From positions 2,356,001 to 2,420,000 of the forward strand of contig NZ_CP018092.1 of assembly GCF_002754935.1 (NCBI RefSeq): a stretch of 64,000 nt of DNA, given 5' to 3'. Of this stretch, positions 18,699 through 30,007 are shown piece after piece (position 1 is the first letter of the stretch; every line of letters starts with the position of its first letter). A model generated the notes under the pieces. The model worked only from the letters and a program-made list of their open reading frames with translations. It was not told the origin of the DNA and did not search any database. A program made the position numbers and the translations under genes. This stretch comes from Thermostichus lividus PCC 6715. Its GTDB lineage: Bacteria > Cyanobacteriota > Cyanobacteriia > Thermosynechococcales > Thermosynechococcaceae.

Positions 18699-19955
18699 GT
18701 GATTTTGCGGTACTTGTTTAGTTCGGAATCCGTGACAGAGGGGCATCCTGACAAGATCTGCGATCAAATTGCTGACGCGATTCTGGATGCTCTCCTAACC
18801 CAAGACCCCCATAGTCGTGTTGCCGCCGAGGTGGTTGTCAATACCGGCTTAGTGCTGATTACGGGTGAAATTACCACCAAAGCACAGGTGGATTATGTCC
18901 ACATTGCCCGCCAAAAGATTCAGGAGATTGGTTATACCGATGCTGAAAACGGCTTTGCAGCCAACAGTTGTGCCGTGCTGGTGGCCTTAGATGAGCAGTC
19001 GCCAGATATTGCCCGCGGTGTAGATACTGCCCAAGAAGCGCGCGAGCAACTCAGTGATGCAGAACTGGATCGCATTGGTGCTGGCGATCAGGGGATTATG
19101 TTTGGCTATGCCTGCAATGAAACCCCTGAGTATATGCCGCTGCCCATTAGCTTGGCGCATCGTATGGCACGGCGCTTGGCAGCCGTTCGCAAAACGGGGC
19201 AGCTTCCTTACCTGCGACCGGACGGCAAAACCCAAGTCACCGTCATTTATGAAAATGGCCAGCCCGTTGGCATTGATACAATTTTGATCTCCACCCAGCA
19301 CGCCCCAACGGTGGCCGGTCTGACGGATGAAGCAGCTATCCAAGCCAAGATCAAAGCCGATCTATGGGACGCTGTGGTTCTACCAGTCTTTGCCGATTTG
19401 ATGATTCAGCCGGATGAGGCAACGAAGTTTTGGGTGAACCCTACCGGCAAATTTGTCATTGGTGGCCCCCAAGGAGACTCAGGGCTGACCGGTCGCAAAC
19501 TGGTGGTGGACACCTATGGTGGCTATGCTCGCCATGGCGGTGGTGCCTTTTCTGGTAAAGACCCGACAAAAGTAGATCGCAGCGCGGCCTATATGGCGCG
19601 GTACATTGCTAAGAATATTGTGGCGGCAGGGTTGGCACAAAAGTGTGAGCTACAAATTAGCTATGCCATCGGGGTGGCGCGGCCAATGAGTATTTTTGTC
19701 GATACCTTTGGCACCGGCACCATTGCCCCTGAGCAACTGCTGGAGCTAATTACTGCCCACTTTGACCTGCGCCCTGCAGCCATTATTCAAACCTTTGGGT
19801 TACGCCACCTACCGGGCGATCGCAACGGTTGTTTTTATCAACATGTTGCTGCCTACGGTCACTTTGGCCGCAACGATCTGGATCTGCCATGGGAAAGACT
19901 TGACAAAGTTCCCGCCCTGAAGGCAGCGGCAGCAGAGTTGCTCAGTACGGTTTAG
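18699..19955 (+). CDS. metK: S-adenosylmethionine synthetase
   Basis: 418 residues from the GTG at 18699. The enzyme makes S-adenosylmethionine from methionine and ATP, supplying all the methyltransferases of the cell. Signatures are GHPDKICDQ near the start, [12 protein letters not shown] (about 127-138) and the P-loop-like [19 protein letters not shown] (about 280-300). The length is normal. An AGGAG site lies 8 bases before the start. The IS200/IS605 element begins some 20 bases after the stop. Confidence 0.96.
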   Translation: MILRYLFSSESVTEGHPDKICDQIADAILDALLTQDPHSRVAAEVVVNTGLVLITGEITTKAQVDYVHIARQKIQEIGYTDAENGFAANSCAVLVALDEQSPDIARGVDTAQEAREQLSDAELDRIGAGDQGIMFGYACNETPEYMPLPISLAHRMARRLAAVRKTGQLPYLRPDGKTQVTVIYENGQPVGIDTILISTQHAPTVAGLTDEAAIQAKIKADLWDAVVLPVFADLMIQPDEATKFWVNPTGKFVIGGPQGDSGLTGRKLVVDTYGGYARHGGGAFSGKDPTKVDRSAAYMARYIAKNIVAAGLAQKCELQISYAIGVARPMSIFVDTFGTGTIAPEQLLELITAHFDLRPAAIIQTFGLRHLPGDRNGCFYQHVAAYGHFGRNDLDLPWERLDKVPALKAAAAELLSTV

Positions 19956-20016
19956 CGTTTTCGGCAGTGTAGTTGGCGTGACACTCCCCGCTGTGGAACG
20001 GCGAGGCTTCTCTAAG

Positions 20017-20649
20017 TTAGGCTAGAGCAAAACCAATCTGCCCTAACTTGACCTTAGAAGGGGCTGCCACAGCCCCTCTACATACTCCACTCAAATCGAT
20101 ATTGAGCTTTGTGCTTACCTTTCTCATGATGTTGCAGGCTCCATTACAGTCTGCATTGATGAGCCATCCTTGCGCAGTTCGGTACAGACCTCTAAGAACT
20201 CGTTTTCCTGATGCCTTCCACCCTTCAGGTTTTTCGCCGAACGTAGGCAAGAAGTCATTATCGAAAAACGAGGCTTGAGACGTATACGATTCTTCGGTTT
20301 CGACTAATCGAATCCCGAAAATTAAACAAAGCTGCTTAATTCGTCCAAACAGCTTGTAGTGCGGAATTTGCACGAACTCCTGATTCGTTTTTGCACCCAA
20401 ATTGATTTCATCTTTCTGCCCGTTGTTTCGACCGTAGATGATCGTATCGATGTCGTTTTCCAAGCAGAAGTAGAGGTTGACATAATTCAGAACCTTGAAC
20501 GGTTTCCGTCCTTGCTCAAAGAAGTATTGCCGAGACTCATACACGCCTTGGTTGTAGAGATTGTTGGCAAGACGCGCTAACTCAGTAAGCAACTGAGCAA
20601 GCTGCTTGTCAGGTTGAAAAACATCTTTTTGGACGGCTAAAAGCATCAT
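20017..20649 (-). pseudogene. tnpB: TnpB (IS605 OrfB) with a central deletion
   Basis: 210 residues, whereas full TnpB is about 370-420. The first 57 residues (to YFCLEN) read as the TnpB N-terminus, and from DIDTIIYGRNNGQKDE on it is the C-terminal third with ETEESYTSQ and NADCNGACNIM, the second and third acidic sites of the RuvC fold. The middle, which contains the first catalytic Asp and most of the guide-binding region, is missing. The joint is in frame. It should be inactive as an RNA-guided nuclease. The classical CxxC zinc finger is replaced by a longer insert, as in one TnpB subgroup. Confidence 0.8.
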
Positions 20650-20678
20650 TAGGTTAAGATGGTATGCAGTTATTATAG

Positions 20679-21134
20679 ATGCCGATTTACGTGAATAGCA
20701 ACCGTATGAGAGAAGATGGCATACAGCTAAAATCGACTCGTCATTGCACGTATCAGTCAGGACATCACTTTGTCTGGATTCCGTTCAAGCGCCGCAAAAT
20801 ATTTACCAAGGAAGCAATCATTGAAGCAACCAAAAGGTATGTGACTGAAGCGATTGAAAACAAAAACAACGATATGGGACTAATCGCCATTGAGGTAGAC
20901 CGAACCTTGATGGATCATGTTCATGTGTTTGTGTCGTTTCCTCCTAGAATGTTAGCTTCTCAGGCGGTGACCATCATGAAAGGGTACAGTTCAAGACGGC
21001 TCAGAATGGAATTTCCACATCTCAAAAACCTGCATGAAAAATCCCAACTCTGGGCACACAGTTATTATTGGGGTACTACCGGGAACGTTTCAGCCCAGAC
21101 AGTGAAACGGTATATCGAAGAATGTCAAGGCTGA
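20679..21134 (+). CDS. tnpA: IS200-like single-strand transposase TnpA
   Basis: 151 residues of the Y1 HUH transposase family. The metal-binding pair is in DHVHVFVSF (about residues 88-96) and the catalytic tyrosine is in TVKRYIEECQ near the C-terminus (about residue 145). These dimeric enzymes cut and join single-stranded DNA at hairpins in the element's ends. All key residues are present and the length is normal (an internal ATG at 20706 is an alternative start), so this part of the element may still be active. Confidence 0.88.
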   Translation: MPIYVNSNRMREDGIQLKSTRHCTYQSGHHFVWIPFKRRKIFTKEAIIEATKRYVTEAIENKNNDMGLIAIEVDRTLMDHVHVFVSFPPRMLASQAVTIMKGYSSRRLRMEFPHLKNLHEKSQLWAHSYYWGTTGNVSAQTVKRYIEECQG

Positions 21135-21289
21135 CTCTCCCTACTGCCGTAGGCGCGGGAACCGTTCTGTATCCCCGTCGGGAACGAGCGAGGTTTTATC
21201 CGGTTCCCGAACCCTCCGGTTTCTATAAGCCGATTTGTCTAGAGTTTGATTAGGGATGAAAATATCAAAGAGTATTCTTGGAGGTTGGC

Positions 21290-22581
<1,292 letters not shown>

Positions 22582-22668
22582 TTAAGGGTGAAATTGACAA
22601 CAACAAAATAACCAAAAATAATCAAAGGCATTCAATGCTGTAGCTGAATGCTTCTGCATTGTACCGTC

Positions 22669-23865
22669 TTAGGGGGCCAAACTCGAAAAGCGGATGTTAG
22701 CTTGAGCCATCCGCTGCAACGCTTCCCCTAGGCGATCGCAGTTGGCAATTAAGCTAATGCGCACGTAGCCCTCACCCCCCTCGCCAAAGGCATTGCCCGG
22801 AGTCACAACCACGCCAGTTTCCTGAAGGAGCTTCAGGGCAAAGTCCGTCGAGCCAAGCCCCGGAGGAGTCGGCACCCACAAGTACATCGTGGCTTTTGTG
22901 GGCGGAATCTGCCAGCCAAGTTCTGCCAAGCCGCGAATTAAAAAATCCCGTCGCTGGCGGTAGCGATCGCACACCGCGGTCAAATAACTATCCGGCAAGC
23001 TCAGGGCAACTTCGGCAGCCTTTTGCAGCACCGAAAAAACCCCATAGTCTAAATTTGTTTTCAGGGTGCGCAGCCCTTGGATAATATGGCGGTTGCCCAC
23101 TACAAAGCCAACCCGCCAGCCCGCCATATTGTAGGTTTTCGAAAGGGTGTGAAACTCCACTCCAATCTCCTTGGCGCCGTCAATTTCTAGCAGGCTCGTG
23201 GGCTGATAGCCATCAAAAGCCAGCTCGGCATAGCACAGGTCATGAACCAAGAGAATGTGGTACTCCCGCGCAAAGGCTACGATCTCTTCAAAAAATGCGC
23301 GAGGAGCAGTAGCGGCGGTGGGGTTACTCGGGTAGTTAAAGTACAGCACCTTGGCTTGGCGAGCCACATCTGTGGGAATCTCGCTCACGTCAATAAGCCA
23401 CTGTTTCTCAGCCTTAAGGATAAGAGGATAGATATTGGCACCGGCGATCGCCGGCCCGCGAAAATGAGCCGGATAGGCGGGGCTGGGAACCAGAACCACA
23501 TCGCCTGGGTTCACGTAGGCCAAGGCGAGGTGAGTCAGTCCCTCCTTAGACCCCAACAGCGGCAGGGCTTCGCCATCGGCATCGAGGGAGACATTGTAGC
23601 GACGGTCATACCAGCGGGTAATCGCTTGCCGGAATACCGCTGTTCCCTCGAAGGGCGGGTAGCCATGATAGCTGGGTTCCTCAAAGGCAGCGATCGCCGC
23701 CTCAATCACTGGGCGGGGTGCCGCACCATCGGGGTTGCCCATCCCCAAATCAATGAGATCCAGACCTTGCTGGCGGGCTTGTAACTTTAGCTCGTCAAGA
23801 CGCGCAAAGACGTAAGGGGGTAATGTTCCGAGGCGATCGGCGGGCGCAATCCAATCTAGACCCAT
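22669..23865 (-). CDS. class I aminotransferase (LL-diaminopimelate/alanine/aspartate type)
   Basis: 398 residues of the fold type I PLP enzymes. The N-terminal substrate region DLGMGNPDG, the YPSNPTAATA motif, LVHDLCYAELAFDG (PLP pyridine-binding Asp) and the PLP lysine in HTLSKTYNMAGWRVG are seen, and the C-terminal Arg is in GYVRISL. Many cyanobacterial relatives are annotated as LL-diaminopimelate or aspartate aminotransferase; substrate cannot be settled here. The next gene on the strand (dehydrogenase) ends at the base adjoining this start, so the two are co-transcribed. Confidence 0.85.
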   Translation of the reverse strand: MGLDWIAPADRLGTLPPYVFARLDELKLQARQQGLDLIDLGMGNPDGAAPRPVIEAAIAAFEEPSYHGYPPFEGTAVFRQAITRWYDRRYNVSLDADGEALPLLGSKEGLTHLALAYVNPGDVVLVPSPAYPAHFRGPAIAGANIYPLILKAEKQWLIDVSEIPTDVARQAKVLYFNYPSNPTAATAPRAFFEEIVAFAREYHILLVHDLCYAELAFDGYQPTSLLEIDGAKEIGVEFHTLSKTYNMAGWRVGFVVGNRHIIQGLRTLKTNLDYGVFSVLQKAAEVALSLPDSYLTAVCDRYRQRRDFLIRGLAELGWQIPPTKATMYLWVPTPPGLGSTDFALKLLQETGVVVTPGNAFGEGGEGYVRISLIANCDRLGEALQRMAQANIRFSSLAP

Positions 23866-25027
23866 TCAACGGGCACTCCCATCCATCACCTTAGAGGTAT
23901 AGCCGACCAGCGTGGACACCATGGCTTCTAGCACTAATTCCGGGGTCACGGCAAAGGGCAGGTAATGAATATCCGACTCAGGCGCACAGGCCACGGTGGC
24001 CGCGTACTGGAGTTGTGCCAAACTTGCCTCCTGCAAGCCTAACTGCTCAAGATTTAGAGGTAAGCCCACCTGCTCATAGAACTGGCACAGTTGCTGCCGC
24101 GCACTGGTCGCTAGTTGACTCCCCTGCACCAATTCTTCCAATCGTAATTGCACTAAAATGCCGTAGGCCACTTTTTTCGCCGTGGAGGGTGCGCTTACTT
24201 TGGGGCAGGTGGGTGAGGCCATTATGGATGGCATGGGCAGCAACAGTACGACACTGGGCACCCCCTAGGCCACCGATCATCCCCGCTACTAAGGTGGTGG
24301 CATCCACAACATTCTCCCAAGCAGGGCTACCCACCTCGTTGAGAGCACTCACAGATTGCTGTAGTAACAAGTCCCGCAAAACTCGCGCCTGCTGAACTGC
24401 GGCGACGGTGAGGGTGGCCTGAGTGCTGCCGCTACTCACAGAGGCTTCGTACCACTTGGCAAGAGCATCGCCAATACCCGCTACTAGGGTGCGCTTGGGG
24501 GCACTCTGTACCAAGGCATAGTCTAGAAGCAGAAGATCGGGGCAGCGCTTTAGGGGAACATCGTAAGCAAAAGCGCCAGTCTCGGTGTAAATATTGGCTA
24601 AGGCCGTCCATGCTGCACAGGTTGCTGCTGAGGTAGGAATCGTAACCACCGGCACGCCTAATTGATCTGCCAGTAGCTTTGCGGTATCAAGAGCCTTCCC
24701 ACCCCCAATCCCAATGATGAGATCACACCGGTGCTCCGTTGCCTCCTGCTGCAATGTGGTTAGGGTCGCTTCGCTGCATTCACCGTGAAAGGTTCCCACC
24801 TTTAACTCAAGGCGTTGGGCGATCGCCCCTAAGTCTGCCTCTATGGATTGGTAGCGCCGTGGAGAGGCTACCACCAAGGCACGCTGCCCTAGATGGGCAA
24901 TGGCCTCTCCAGCTTTAGGGAGAATCGACCACCCTCGATAGACGTGGGTTGGCGCAACGCACAACAATGAAAGATCAGCCGCAGTCACAGGCACGATAAA
25001 ACCTACATGCTCTAGATACCTTGGCAC
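23866..25027 (-). CDS. iron-containing (GldA-like) polyol dehydrogenase, frameshifted
   Basis: Two overlapping frames are joined by removing one base from the T6 run at 24172-24177 (minus strand A6), giving 386 residues. The restored junction reads KRTLHGEKVAYG. The N-domain binds NAD (IIGIGGGKALDTAKLLA, IPTSAATCAAWT). The C-domain carries the metal ligands: the Asp in LVAGIGDALAKWYE, the His in AHAIHNGLT and the later His in LHGEK. The pattern is that of glycerol dehydrogenase and its relatives; a glycerol-1-phosphate or other polyol substrate is also possible. The GTG start is tentative. Confidence 0.78.
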
Positions 25028-25063
25028 ATAGACGTTATCGAACTAGTGCCATAGAGATCTATA

Positions 25064-25174
25064 TTAGTTACTTTTCTGCTGACTTTCTGTTTGCACGTAC
25101 AAGATAATGAGAAACACCGTTGGCACCAGTACAAACATCGCGGTTGCCACTAAGCCGAGATCGTTGACTTCCAT
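25064..25174 (-). CDS. psbM: photosystem II reaction centre protein M
   Basis: 36 residues: [14 protein letters not shown], one membrane span and the conserved tail [11 protein letters not shown]. PsbM lies at the photosystem II monomer-monomer interface. A TATGAT-like -10 element is visible on the minus strand at about 25305-25310, some 130 bases upstream. Confidence 0.97.
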   Translation of the reverse strand: MEVNDLGLVATAMFVLVPTVFLIILYVQTESQQKSN

Positions 25175-25322
25175 AGTGTCCTGCTTTCTGTTGACTAAGG
25201 TTTAAGTAGGGTTACGCTACAGGCTAAGCTGGCCAGATCAGTGGTTATGGCGGCTCATGCACCCGAGCAGCCCATGAATCAAGCGCAGATAGACTGCAAG
25301 AGTTATCATACCCCATTGCGCT

Positions 25323-25961
25323 CTAGGCTTGAATGATTCCCTTAGAGCTAGGGATTTGCTGGTCACGTCGTGGGTCAATGGCGATCGCCATCCGTAGTGC
25401 CCGCGCAAAGGCTTTGAAGGTGGCCTCAATGATATGGTGAGAGTTCAAGCCGTCAAGCTGCCGCAGGTGCAGGGTCATGCGGCTGTGGTTCACCAGCGCC
25501 ACAAAAAATTCCCGTACCAGTTGGGTATCGTAGGTGCCCACCCGTTGAGTTGGAATGGTCAGTCCGTAGCTGAGGTGGGGGCGACCGGAGCAGTCCAGTG
25601 CCACCTCCACTAAACTTTCATCAAGGGGAGCAACAAAATGGCCAAACCGCTGAATACCCCGGCGATCGCCCAAGGCTTGGTCTAAGGCCATCCCCAAAGT
25701 AATTCCCACATCTTCATTGGTGTGATGGTCGTCAATGTGAGTATCTCCGGTGGCCTGCACCCGTAAATCTAGTAAGCCATGGGAGCACAACTGATCCAGC
25801 ATATGATCCAAGAAGGGAATTCCCGTCTGATTGTGGGCTATTCCCGTGCCGTCTAAGCACATCTCGACGTGAACACGGGTCTCCTTGGTTTGGCGATCGA
25901 CAATCGCCTGCCGTGGCAGCACCTCACGACCTTGAGGGGTAGATACGTCAGAAACCATCAT
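25323..25961 (-). CDS. hisB: imidazoleglycerol-phosphate dehydratase
   Basis: 212 residues. It catalyses the sixth step of histidine synthesis, dehydrating imidazoleglycerol phosphate. The two manganese-binding histidine clusters are [14 protein letters not shown] (about residues 77-90) and [18 protein letters not shown] (about 180-197). The start is one of two adjacent ATG codons (25961 or 25958); the longer frame upstream runs into the preceding gene. It follows an exported-protein gene after 7 bases on the same strand. Confidence 0.94.
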   Translation of the reverse strand: MMVSDVSTPQGREVLPRQAIVDRQTKETRVHVEMCLDGTGIAHNQTGIPFLDHMLDQLCSHGLLDLRVQATGDTHIDDHHTNEDVGITLGMALDQALGDRRGIQRFGHFVAPLDESLVEVALDCSGRPHLSYGLTIPTQRVGTYDTQLVREFFVALVNHSRMTLHLRQLDGLNSHHIIEATFKAFARALRMAIAIDPRRDQQIPSSKGIIQA

Positions 25962-25968
25962 GGACAGG

Positions 25969-26562
25969 TTAGTTACTAGGCGTTGGCGTGGCCGGCGTTC
26001 CCGTGGCTGCCGGAACCGTGCCAGCGCGCGGAAACGGCACATCCACAAAGCCCAATTCTAGCAATTGCTGATACGCTTTTTGCCCCAGTTCGCGGGTGGG
26101 GTTTTGACTGCGAATAATTTCCACAAGCAGGGGCACCGCTAGCTCTGGTTGGTTATTTGCCCGATAGACAAGGGCAAGCTGAAATGTGGCTTGATCTCGC
26201 AATTGCGCAGTTTCCAGTGCCCGTCGTCGGCTACTGTCGGCGGCATTGCTATCAATCCCCAAAAAACTTGAACTCAGGGATTGGTAAAAATTGGACAGTT
26301 GGTTCATCACGGTACGCGCTTCCAACAGCTTCCGTGCCGCTAAGGGATAGTTACGGCCACTCACTGCCGCTGCCGCCTCATCCATGAGTCGTTTGCCCCC
26401 CTCGATGGTATAGACCGAGCCACCGGCGGGAGGGGTCGGAGCTACAATTTCAACGCTTGGCGACGCTGTTTGAGCCAGCACCGCTCGGGTCGGTACTCCC
26501 AGCAGTACAACCCCAAGCAGGAGGGATGATCTTGACCAGTTGGCAGAGGTGGTAACGGGCAT
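25969..26562 (-). CDS. exported TPR-like hypothetical protein
   Basis: 197 residues. A signal peptide (hydrophobic stretch about residues 12-30, AVLAQ cleavage region) is followed by a helical domain: [27 protein letters not shown] (in part) and [20 protein letters not shown] have the spacing of two TPR-type repeats. The C-terminus is Pro/Thr-rich. I do not recognise a named family. It is followed directly by hisB and is divergent from ftsQ, 124 bases away. Confidence 0.7.
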   Translation of the reverse strand: MPVTTSANWSRSSLLLGVVLLGVPTRAVLAQTASPSVEIVAPTPPAGGSVYTIEGGKRLMDEAAAAVSGRNYPLAARKLLEARTVMNQLSNFYQSLSSSFLGIDSNAADSSRRRALETAQLRDQATFQLALVYRANNQPELAVPLLVEIIRSQNPTRELGQKAYQQLLELGFVDVPFPRAGTVPAATGTPATPTPSN

Positions 26563-26686
26563 GGTGCTGACCCTTTATAAGATGGAGGCAGTCAAGACGA
26601 CAATTGACAACGGGTATCTTATCACCAAGCATGACAAAGAGTTTACATTTAAGGTTCCAATTCCCAAGATTTCTGAGGCAGTGGGT

Positions 26687-27604
26687 ATGGTAAATCCCTC
26701 CCGCCAAGGTGCAGCGGCCAACGATGCCATCCGTGAACGCCGCCGTCAACTGCAAAGTAAGCGTCGCTGGCGGCAACTAGCTGGTTTATGGCGAACAATG
26801 GTGCTGTTGGGGTTGACTGGCGGGCTGGTGTGGGGGCTGACACTGCCCGACTGGATTATTCGTCGCCCCGATCAAGTGCAGATTCGCGGCAATGTGTTGC
26901 TCAAGACAACGGCCATTCAAGCCCAGCTAGCCCTAGATTATCCCCAATCCCTGCTGCGGCTACAGCCTCAACCCCTGATTCAAAGCCTAGAGGCAACCTT
27001 ACCGCTACAGCGAGTCACCATTGCCCGCCAACTTTTTCCTCCCCAGCTCATCGTTGAGGTACAGGAACGCTTACCCGTGGCCGTCACCACCTGTCGCCAG
27101 TGCTTGGTGATCAGTGAAGGGGGGCAACCCCAAGGCCCTGCTAGTCGCTGGTTTATTGACGCGACAGGGGCGGTGGCTCCTAGTACCAGTTACCAAGCAA
27201 CTGCCCTGAATCCGGCTCCCACACTGATGATTCAGGGGTACTTTGTGGCAGTGAGTACGCCATCTCGCCCCAATCTGCTGGCGGTCTCCCGCGATCGCCA
27301 ACAACAATGGCAGCAGCTTTACCGCCTCCTGCAACGCCAATCCCTGCCGATTATTGCGATAGACTGGCGCAATGAGCAAAACTTAGTTGTGCAAACACCG
27401 TTGGCACCCGTGCATCTTGGCGCAGTGCAGTGGAACAGCCATGTCCTTGAGCAACAACTGATGGCTTTGGTAAATTTGCAGCAACTCCCTGACTATCTGG
27501 ATCCGCGCCAAATTGTTTTTATAGATTTGGTGAATCCTCAAGAACCCCTTGTGCAAATGCGCAATCAGCCCACGCAGCAACCCTTGCCACGGCGGACCCC
27601 TTAG
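26687..27604 (+). CDS. ftsQ: cell division protein FtsQ
   Basis: 305 residues from the ATG at 26687. A basic cytoplasmic N-terminus (RERRRQLQSKRRWRQ), one membrane span (about residues 40-60) and a periplasmic POTRA domain starting at RRPDQVQIRGN are seen. The following domain carries the LFPPQLIVEVQERLPVA segment typical of FtsQ/DivIB. FtsQ links early and late divisome proteins at the septum. A longer frame exists upstream, but it would run through the promoter region between the divergent genes. ftsZ, its usual neighbour, is not here. Confidence 0.85.
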   Translation: MVNPSRQGAAANDAIRERRRQLQSKRRWRQLAGLWRTMVLLGLTGGLVWGLTLPDWIIRRPDQVQIRGNVLLKTTAIQAQLALDYPQSLLRLQPQPLIQSLEATLPLQRVTIARQLFPPQLIVEVQERLPVAVTTCRQCLVISEGGQPQGPASRWFIDATGAVAPSTSYQATALNPAPTLMIQGYFVAVSTPSRPNLLAVSRDRQQQWQQLYRLLQRQSLPIIAIDWRNEQNLVVQTPLAPVHLGAVQWNSHVLEQQLMALVNLQQLPDYLDPRQIVFIDLVNPQEPLVQMRNQPTQQPLPRRTP

Positions 27605-27630
27605 TGCGCCCAATAATTTGGAATACTGCT

Positions 27631-28146
27631 ATGCCAACTGATTTAGTTTATCCATCCACGCTGTTGCTCACCAGTCTATTAGCCATTGGCTTTGTCTTTT
27701 TTGTGCGAGCCTCCACGAAGGAGCGCTTAGAAACAAAGGTGTGGGCGATCGCCCGTCCAGTCGCCGAGGTGGGCGACCTGCTGAAGCAGTATTTTCAACA
27801 GCGAGGGTATCGGCTGCACTCGGTGAGCAGCGATGGCCGACAGGTTACGTTTCAGGGAACCGTGGCCGCTAGTCGTTTTTTAGCGGCTCTCCTCTTTGGC
27901 TTGGCGGTCGCTGGAGCCACCTGTATTGCCCTAGCGCTGACGGTTTTATTTCCCAAAGGCGGGATTTTAGCCTTTGGCTTGGTGGGCTTGGCGCCTGTGG
28001 CACCGTGGTTTTACTGGCGCGGGGCGCAGCGGGTTGAAACGGTTCAATTAGTTTTAGAGCCGCAGCCTGAGCACACGCAAGTCACCATGAGCGGGCATCG
28101 CGATGAGTTAATTGCCTTTGCCAAGTATCTGGCCACGTTGGTCTGA
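27631..28146 (+). CDS. cofactor assembly of complex C subunit B (CCB2/CCB4-like)
   Basis: 171 residues. The N-terminal span (STLLLTSLLAIGFVFFVRAS) followed by TKERLE, a central cytoplasmic domain (YFQQRGYRLHSVSSDGRQVTFQG) and a pair of spans (about residues 85-130) match the cyanobacterial and plastid family needed to attach haem ci to cytochrome b6. That identification is from recalled family pattern. The ATG at 27631 is preferred over a GTG overlapping the ftsQ stop because it starts at the typical MPTDLVYPS position. Confidence 0.72.
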   Translation: MPTDLVYPSTLLLTSLLAIGFVFFVRASTKERLETKVWAIARPVAEVGDLLKQYFQQRGYRLHSVSSDGRQVTFQGTVAASRFLAALLFGLAVAGATCIALALTVLFPKGGILAFGLVGLAPVAPWFYWRGAQRVETVQLVLEPQPEHTQVTMSGHRDELIAFAKYLATLV

Positions 28147-28214
28147 GGACTGCTTGGTAAGGGAAGGGCGGGGAGTATGTCACAATACCTCTAGGTTGCT
28201 GCATGAGGAGACCT

Positions 28215-29419
28215 ATGGATACCCGCGCCTTTAAGCGATCGCTACACAGTTCTGGAAATTATCACCGCAAAGGGTTTGGCCACGGGGAAGTAGTCAACGA
28301 ACAACTTCAAGGAGAGTACCAAAGTTCTCTCATTCAGCAAATTCGTGATAATGGCTACCGCTGGCAGCACGGCGATGTCACTATTCGTTTGGCGGAAGCC
28401 TTTGGCTTTTGCTGGGGGGTGGAGCGCGCCGTTGCCCTTGCCTACGAAACCCGCACTCACTTTCCCACAGAGCGGATTTGGATTACCAACGAAATTATTC
28501 ACAATCCGTCGGTGAATGAGCGGCTGCGGCAGATGCAGGTGGAGTTTATTCCCGTCCTTAACGGCGTGAAGGATTTTAGCAATGTTGCGCAGGGGGATGT
28601 TGTGATTCTGCCTGCCTTTGGGGCAAGTGTGCAGGAGATGCAGTTACTCAATGAGCGCGGCTGCACCATTGTGGATACGACGTGTCCGTGGGTGTCAAAA
28701 GTGTGGCACAGCGTTGAGAAGCACAAAAAAGTGAGTTTCACCTCAATTATTCACGGTAAATATAATCACGAAGAAACGATTGCCACGAGTTCCTTTGCGG
28801 GGACGTACTTGATTGTGCTGAACCTTGAGGAAGCCCGCTACGTTTGCGATTACATTCTCCATGGGGGCGATCGCGATGCCTTTATGGCAAAGTTTGCCAA
28901 GGCAGCATCAGCGGACTTTGACCCAGATCGAGACTTGGTGCGGGTGGGGATTGCCAACCAAACAACAATGCTCAAGGGTGAAACAGAGCAGATTGGTAAG
29001 TTATTTGAGCGGACGATGATGCAAAAGTATGGCCCCGACCAACTGAACAATCACTTCCAAAGCTTTAATACCATTTGCGATGCCACCCAAGAGCGGCAGG
29101 ATGCCATGCTGTCCTTGGTTGAGGAACCCTTGATTTGATGGTGGTGATTGGGGGCTATAACTCTTCCAATACAACCCACCTCCAAGAAATTGCTATTGAG
29201 CACGGCATTCCCTCGTACCATATTGACGCTGCCGATCGCATCGGGCCTGGCAATCGGATTGAGCATAAACCGCTCAATCAGGAGTTAACCGTAGCCGAAA
29301 ACTGGCTTCCCGATCGCCCAGTGACTATTGGGGTGACTTCGGGAGCCTCAACCCCTGACAAGGTGGTGGAAGACGTTCTCCAGAAAATTTTTGCCCTCAA
29401 GGCACCCTGCCTCCTCTAG
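28215..29419 (+). CDS. ispH: 4-hydroxy-3-methylbut-2-enyl diphosphate reductase, single-base frameshift
   Basis: It catalyses the last step of the MEP isoprenoid pathway, yielding IPP and DMAPP, with a [4Fe-4S] cluster. Cluster cysteines are in [19 protein letters not shown] and [12 protein letters not shown]. The frame breaks at the CCC at 29127-29129: one more C gives [18 protein letters not shown] and a continuous 401-residue protein. The gene should be essential, so a sequence error is more likely than loss. The start is the ATG at 28215; the earlier ATG at 28203 overlaps the GAGGAG ribosome-binding site. Confidence 0.92.
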
Positions 29420-29431
29420 CGGGACTTAGAC

Positions 29432-29572
29432 TTAAAGGTTACCACGGCGCACAGCCAAGAGGAACACCACCATAGGGCCAGCAAGACCAATCATGCTAAT
29501 CATCGTCAGTTGGGCAATGACTTCAAAGTTAATGTTGGCGACAAAATCAATAATTCCGTTGAAGATTCCCAT
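29432..29572 (-). CDS. psb30: photosystem II protein Psb30 (Ycf12)
   Basis: 46 residues: MGIFNGIIDFVANINFE, one membrane span and a VRRGNL tail, the well-known Ycf12/Psb30 sequence. It is a peripheral low-mass subunit near PsbJ and PsbZ in photosystem II. It is convergent with ispH (12 bases between stops). Confidence 0.96.
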   Translation of the reverse strand: MGIFNGIIDFVANINFEVIAQLTMISMIGLAGPMVVFLLAVRRGNL

Positions 29573-29641
29573 AGGTTCTCCCGAGCAATCAGCGGTAGGT
29601 CATTGTGGTTCTATTTTACGGCAGGTTGGAGCACTCTAAGC

Positions 29642-30007
29642 ATGGCAACATGGCAATGTATGCAAGGCTGTGGGGCGTGTTGCTATCTCGACTTGAGCGA
29701 TCGCCCAGAGGTGGCCACCATCCTTGATGAGGCTGAGTTTGCCCTGTACCAATCCCTGATTGGTGAGGATGGCTGGTGTATTCACTTTGAGCCAATCACC
29801 CGCCGCTGCCAAATTTATGCTGAGCGTCCGCGGTTTTGTCGCGTTACCCCTGAGGTGTTTGCCGATCTGTACGGTATTACGGCTGAGGAACTAGACGAGT
29901 TTGCAATCGCCTGCTGTCGTGAACACATTAGCGATCGCTACGGTGAGCGCAGCTTGGAGCTACTTCGCTACGAGTATGCCCTGACACAGTCTCTAGCGGA
30001 TAGCTAG
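29642..30007 (+). CDS. YkgJ-family cysteine cluster protein
   Basis: 121 residues with MQGCGACCYLD at the N-terminus, CIHFEPITRRCQIY, RPRFCR and ACC in the middle. This Cys pattern defines the YkgJ-type family presumed to bind zinc or an iron-sulfur cluster. The role is unknown. The ATG at 29642 is chosen because the longer frame runs into the psb30 promoter region. The stop is shared with convergent dprA (CTAG). Confidence 0.82.
   Translation: MATWQCMQGCGACCYLDLSDRPEVATILDEAEFALYQSLIGEDGWCIHFEPITRRCQIYAERPRFCRVTPEVFADLYGITAEELDEFAIACCREHISDRYGERSLELLRYEYALTQSLADS

Larger units (their letters stand above)
19975..21250. mobile_element. IS200/IS605-family element, decayed
   Basis: The element carries divergent genes: tnpB on the minus strand and tnpA on the plus strand, 29 bases apart, as in IS605-type elements. 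The tnpB end shows a subterminal hairpin (minus strand CCTCGCCGTTCCACAGCGGGG, about 19987-20007) followed by a TGTCAC motif typical of the right end of cyanobacterial members. The other end, after tnpA (21135-21250), holds several imperfect palindromes (CCCGTCGGG, GGTTCCCGAACC-like). These elements lack inverted repeats and target duplication, so the outer limits are approximate. Confidence 0.75.

Noticed and set aside
20048-20580. Plus-strand frames across tnpB
   Set aside because: They are shadows of the recognisable minus-strand TnpB remnant.
26540-26686. Long N-terminal extension of FtsQ
   Set aside because: The stretch lies between divergent genes where promoters are expected; the internal ATG at 26687 gives the usual FtsQ N-terminus.
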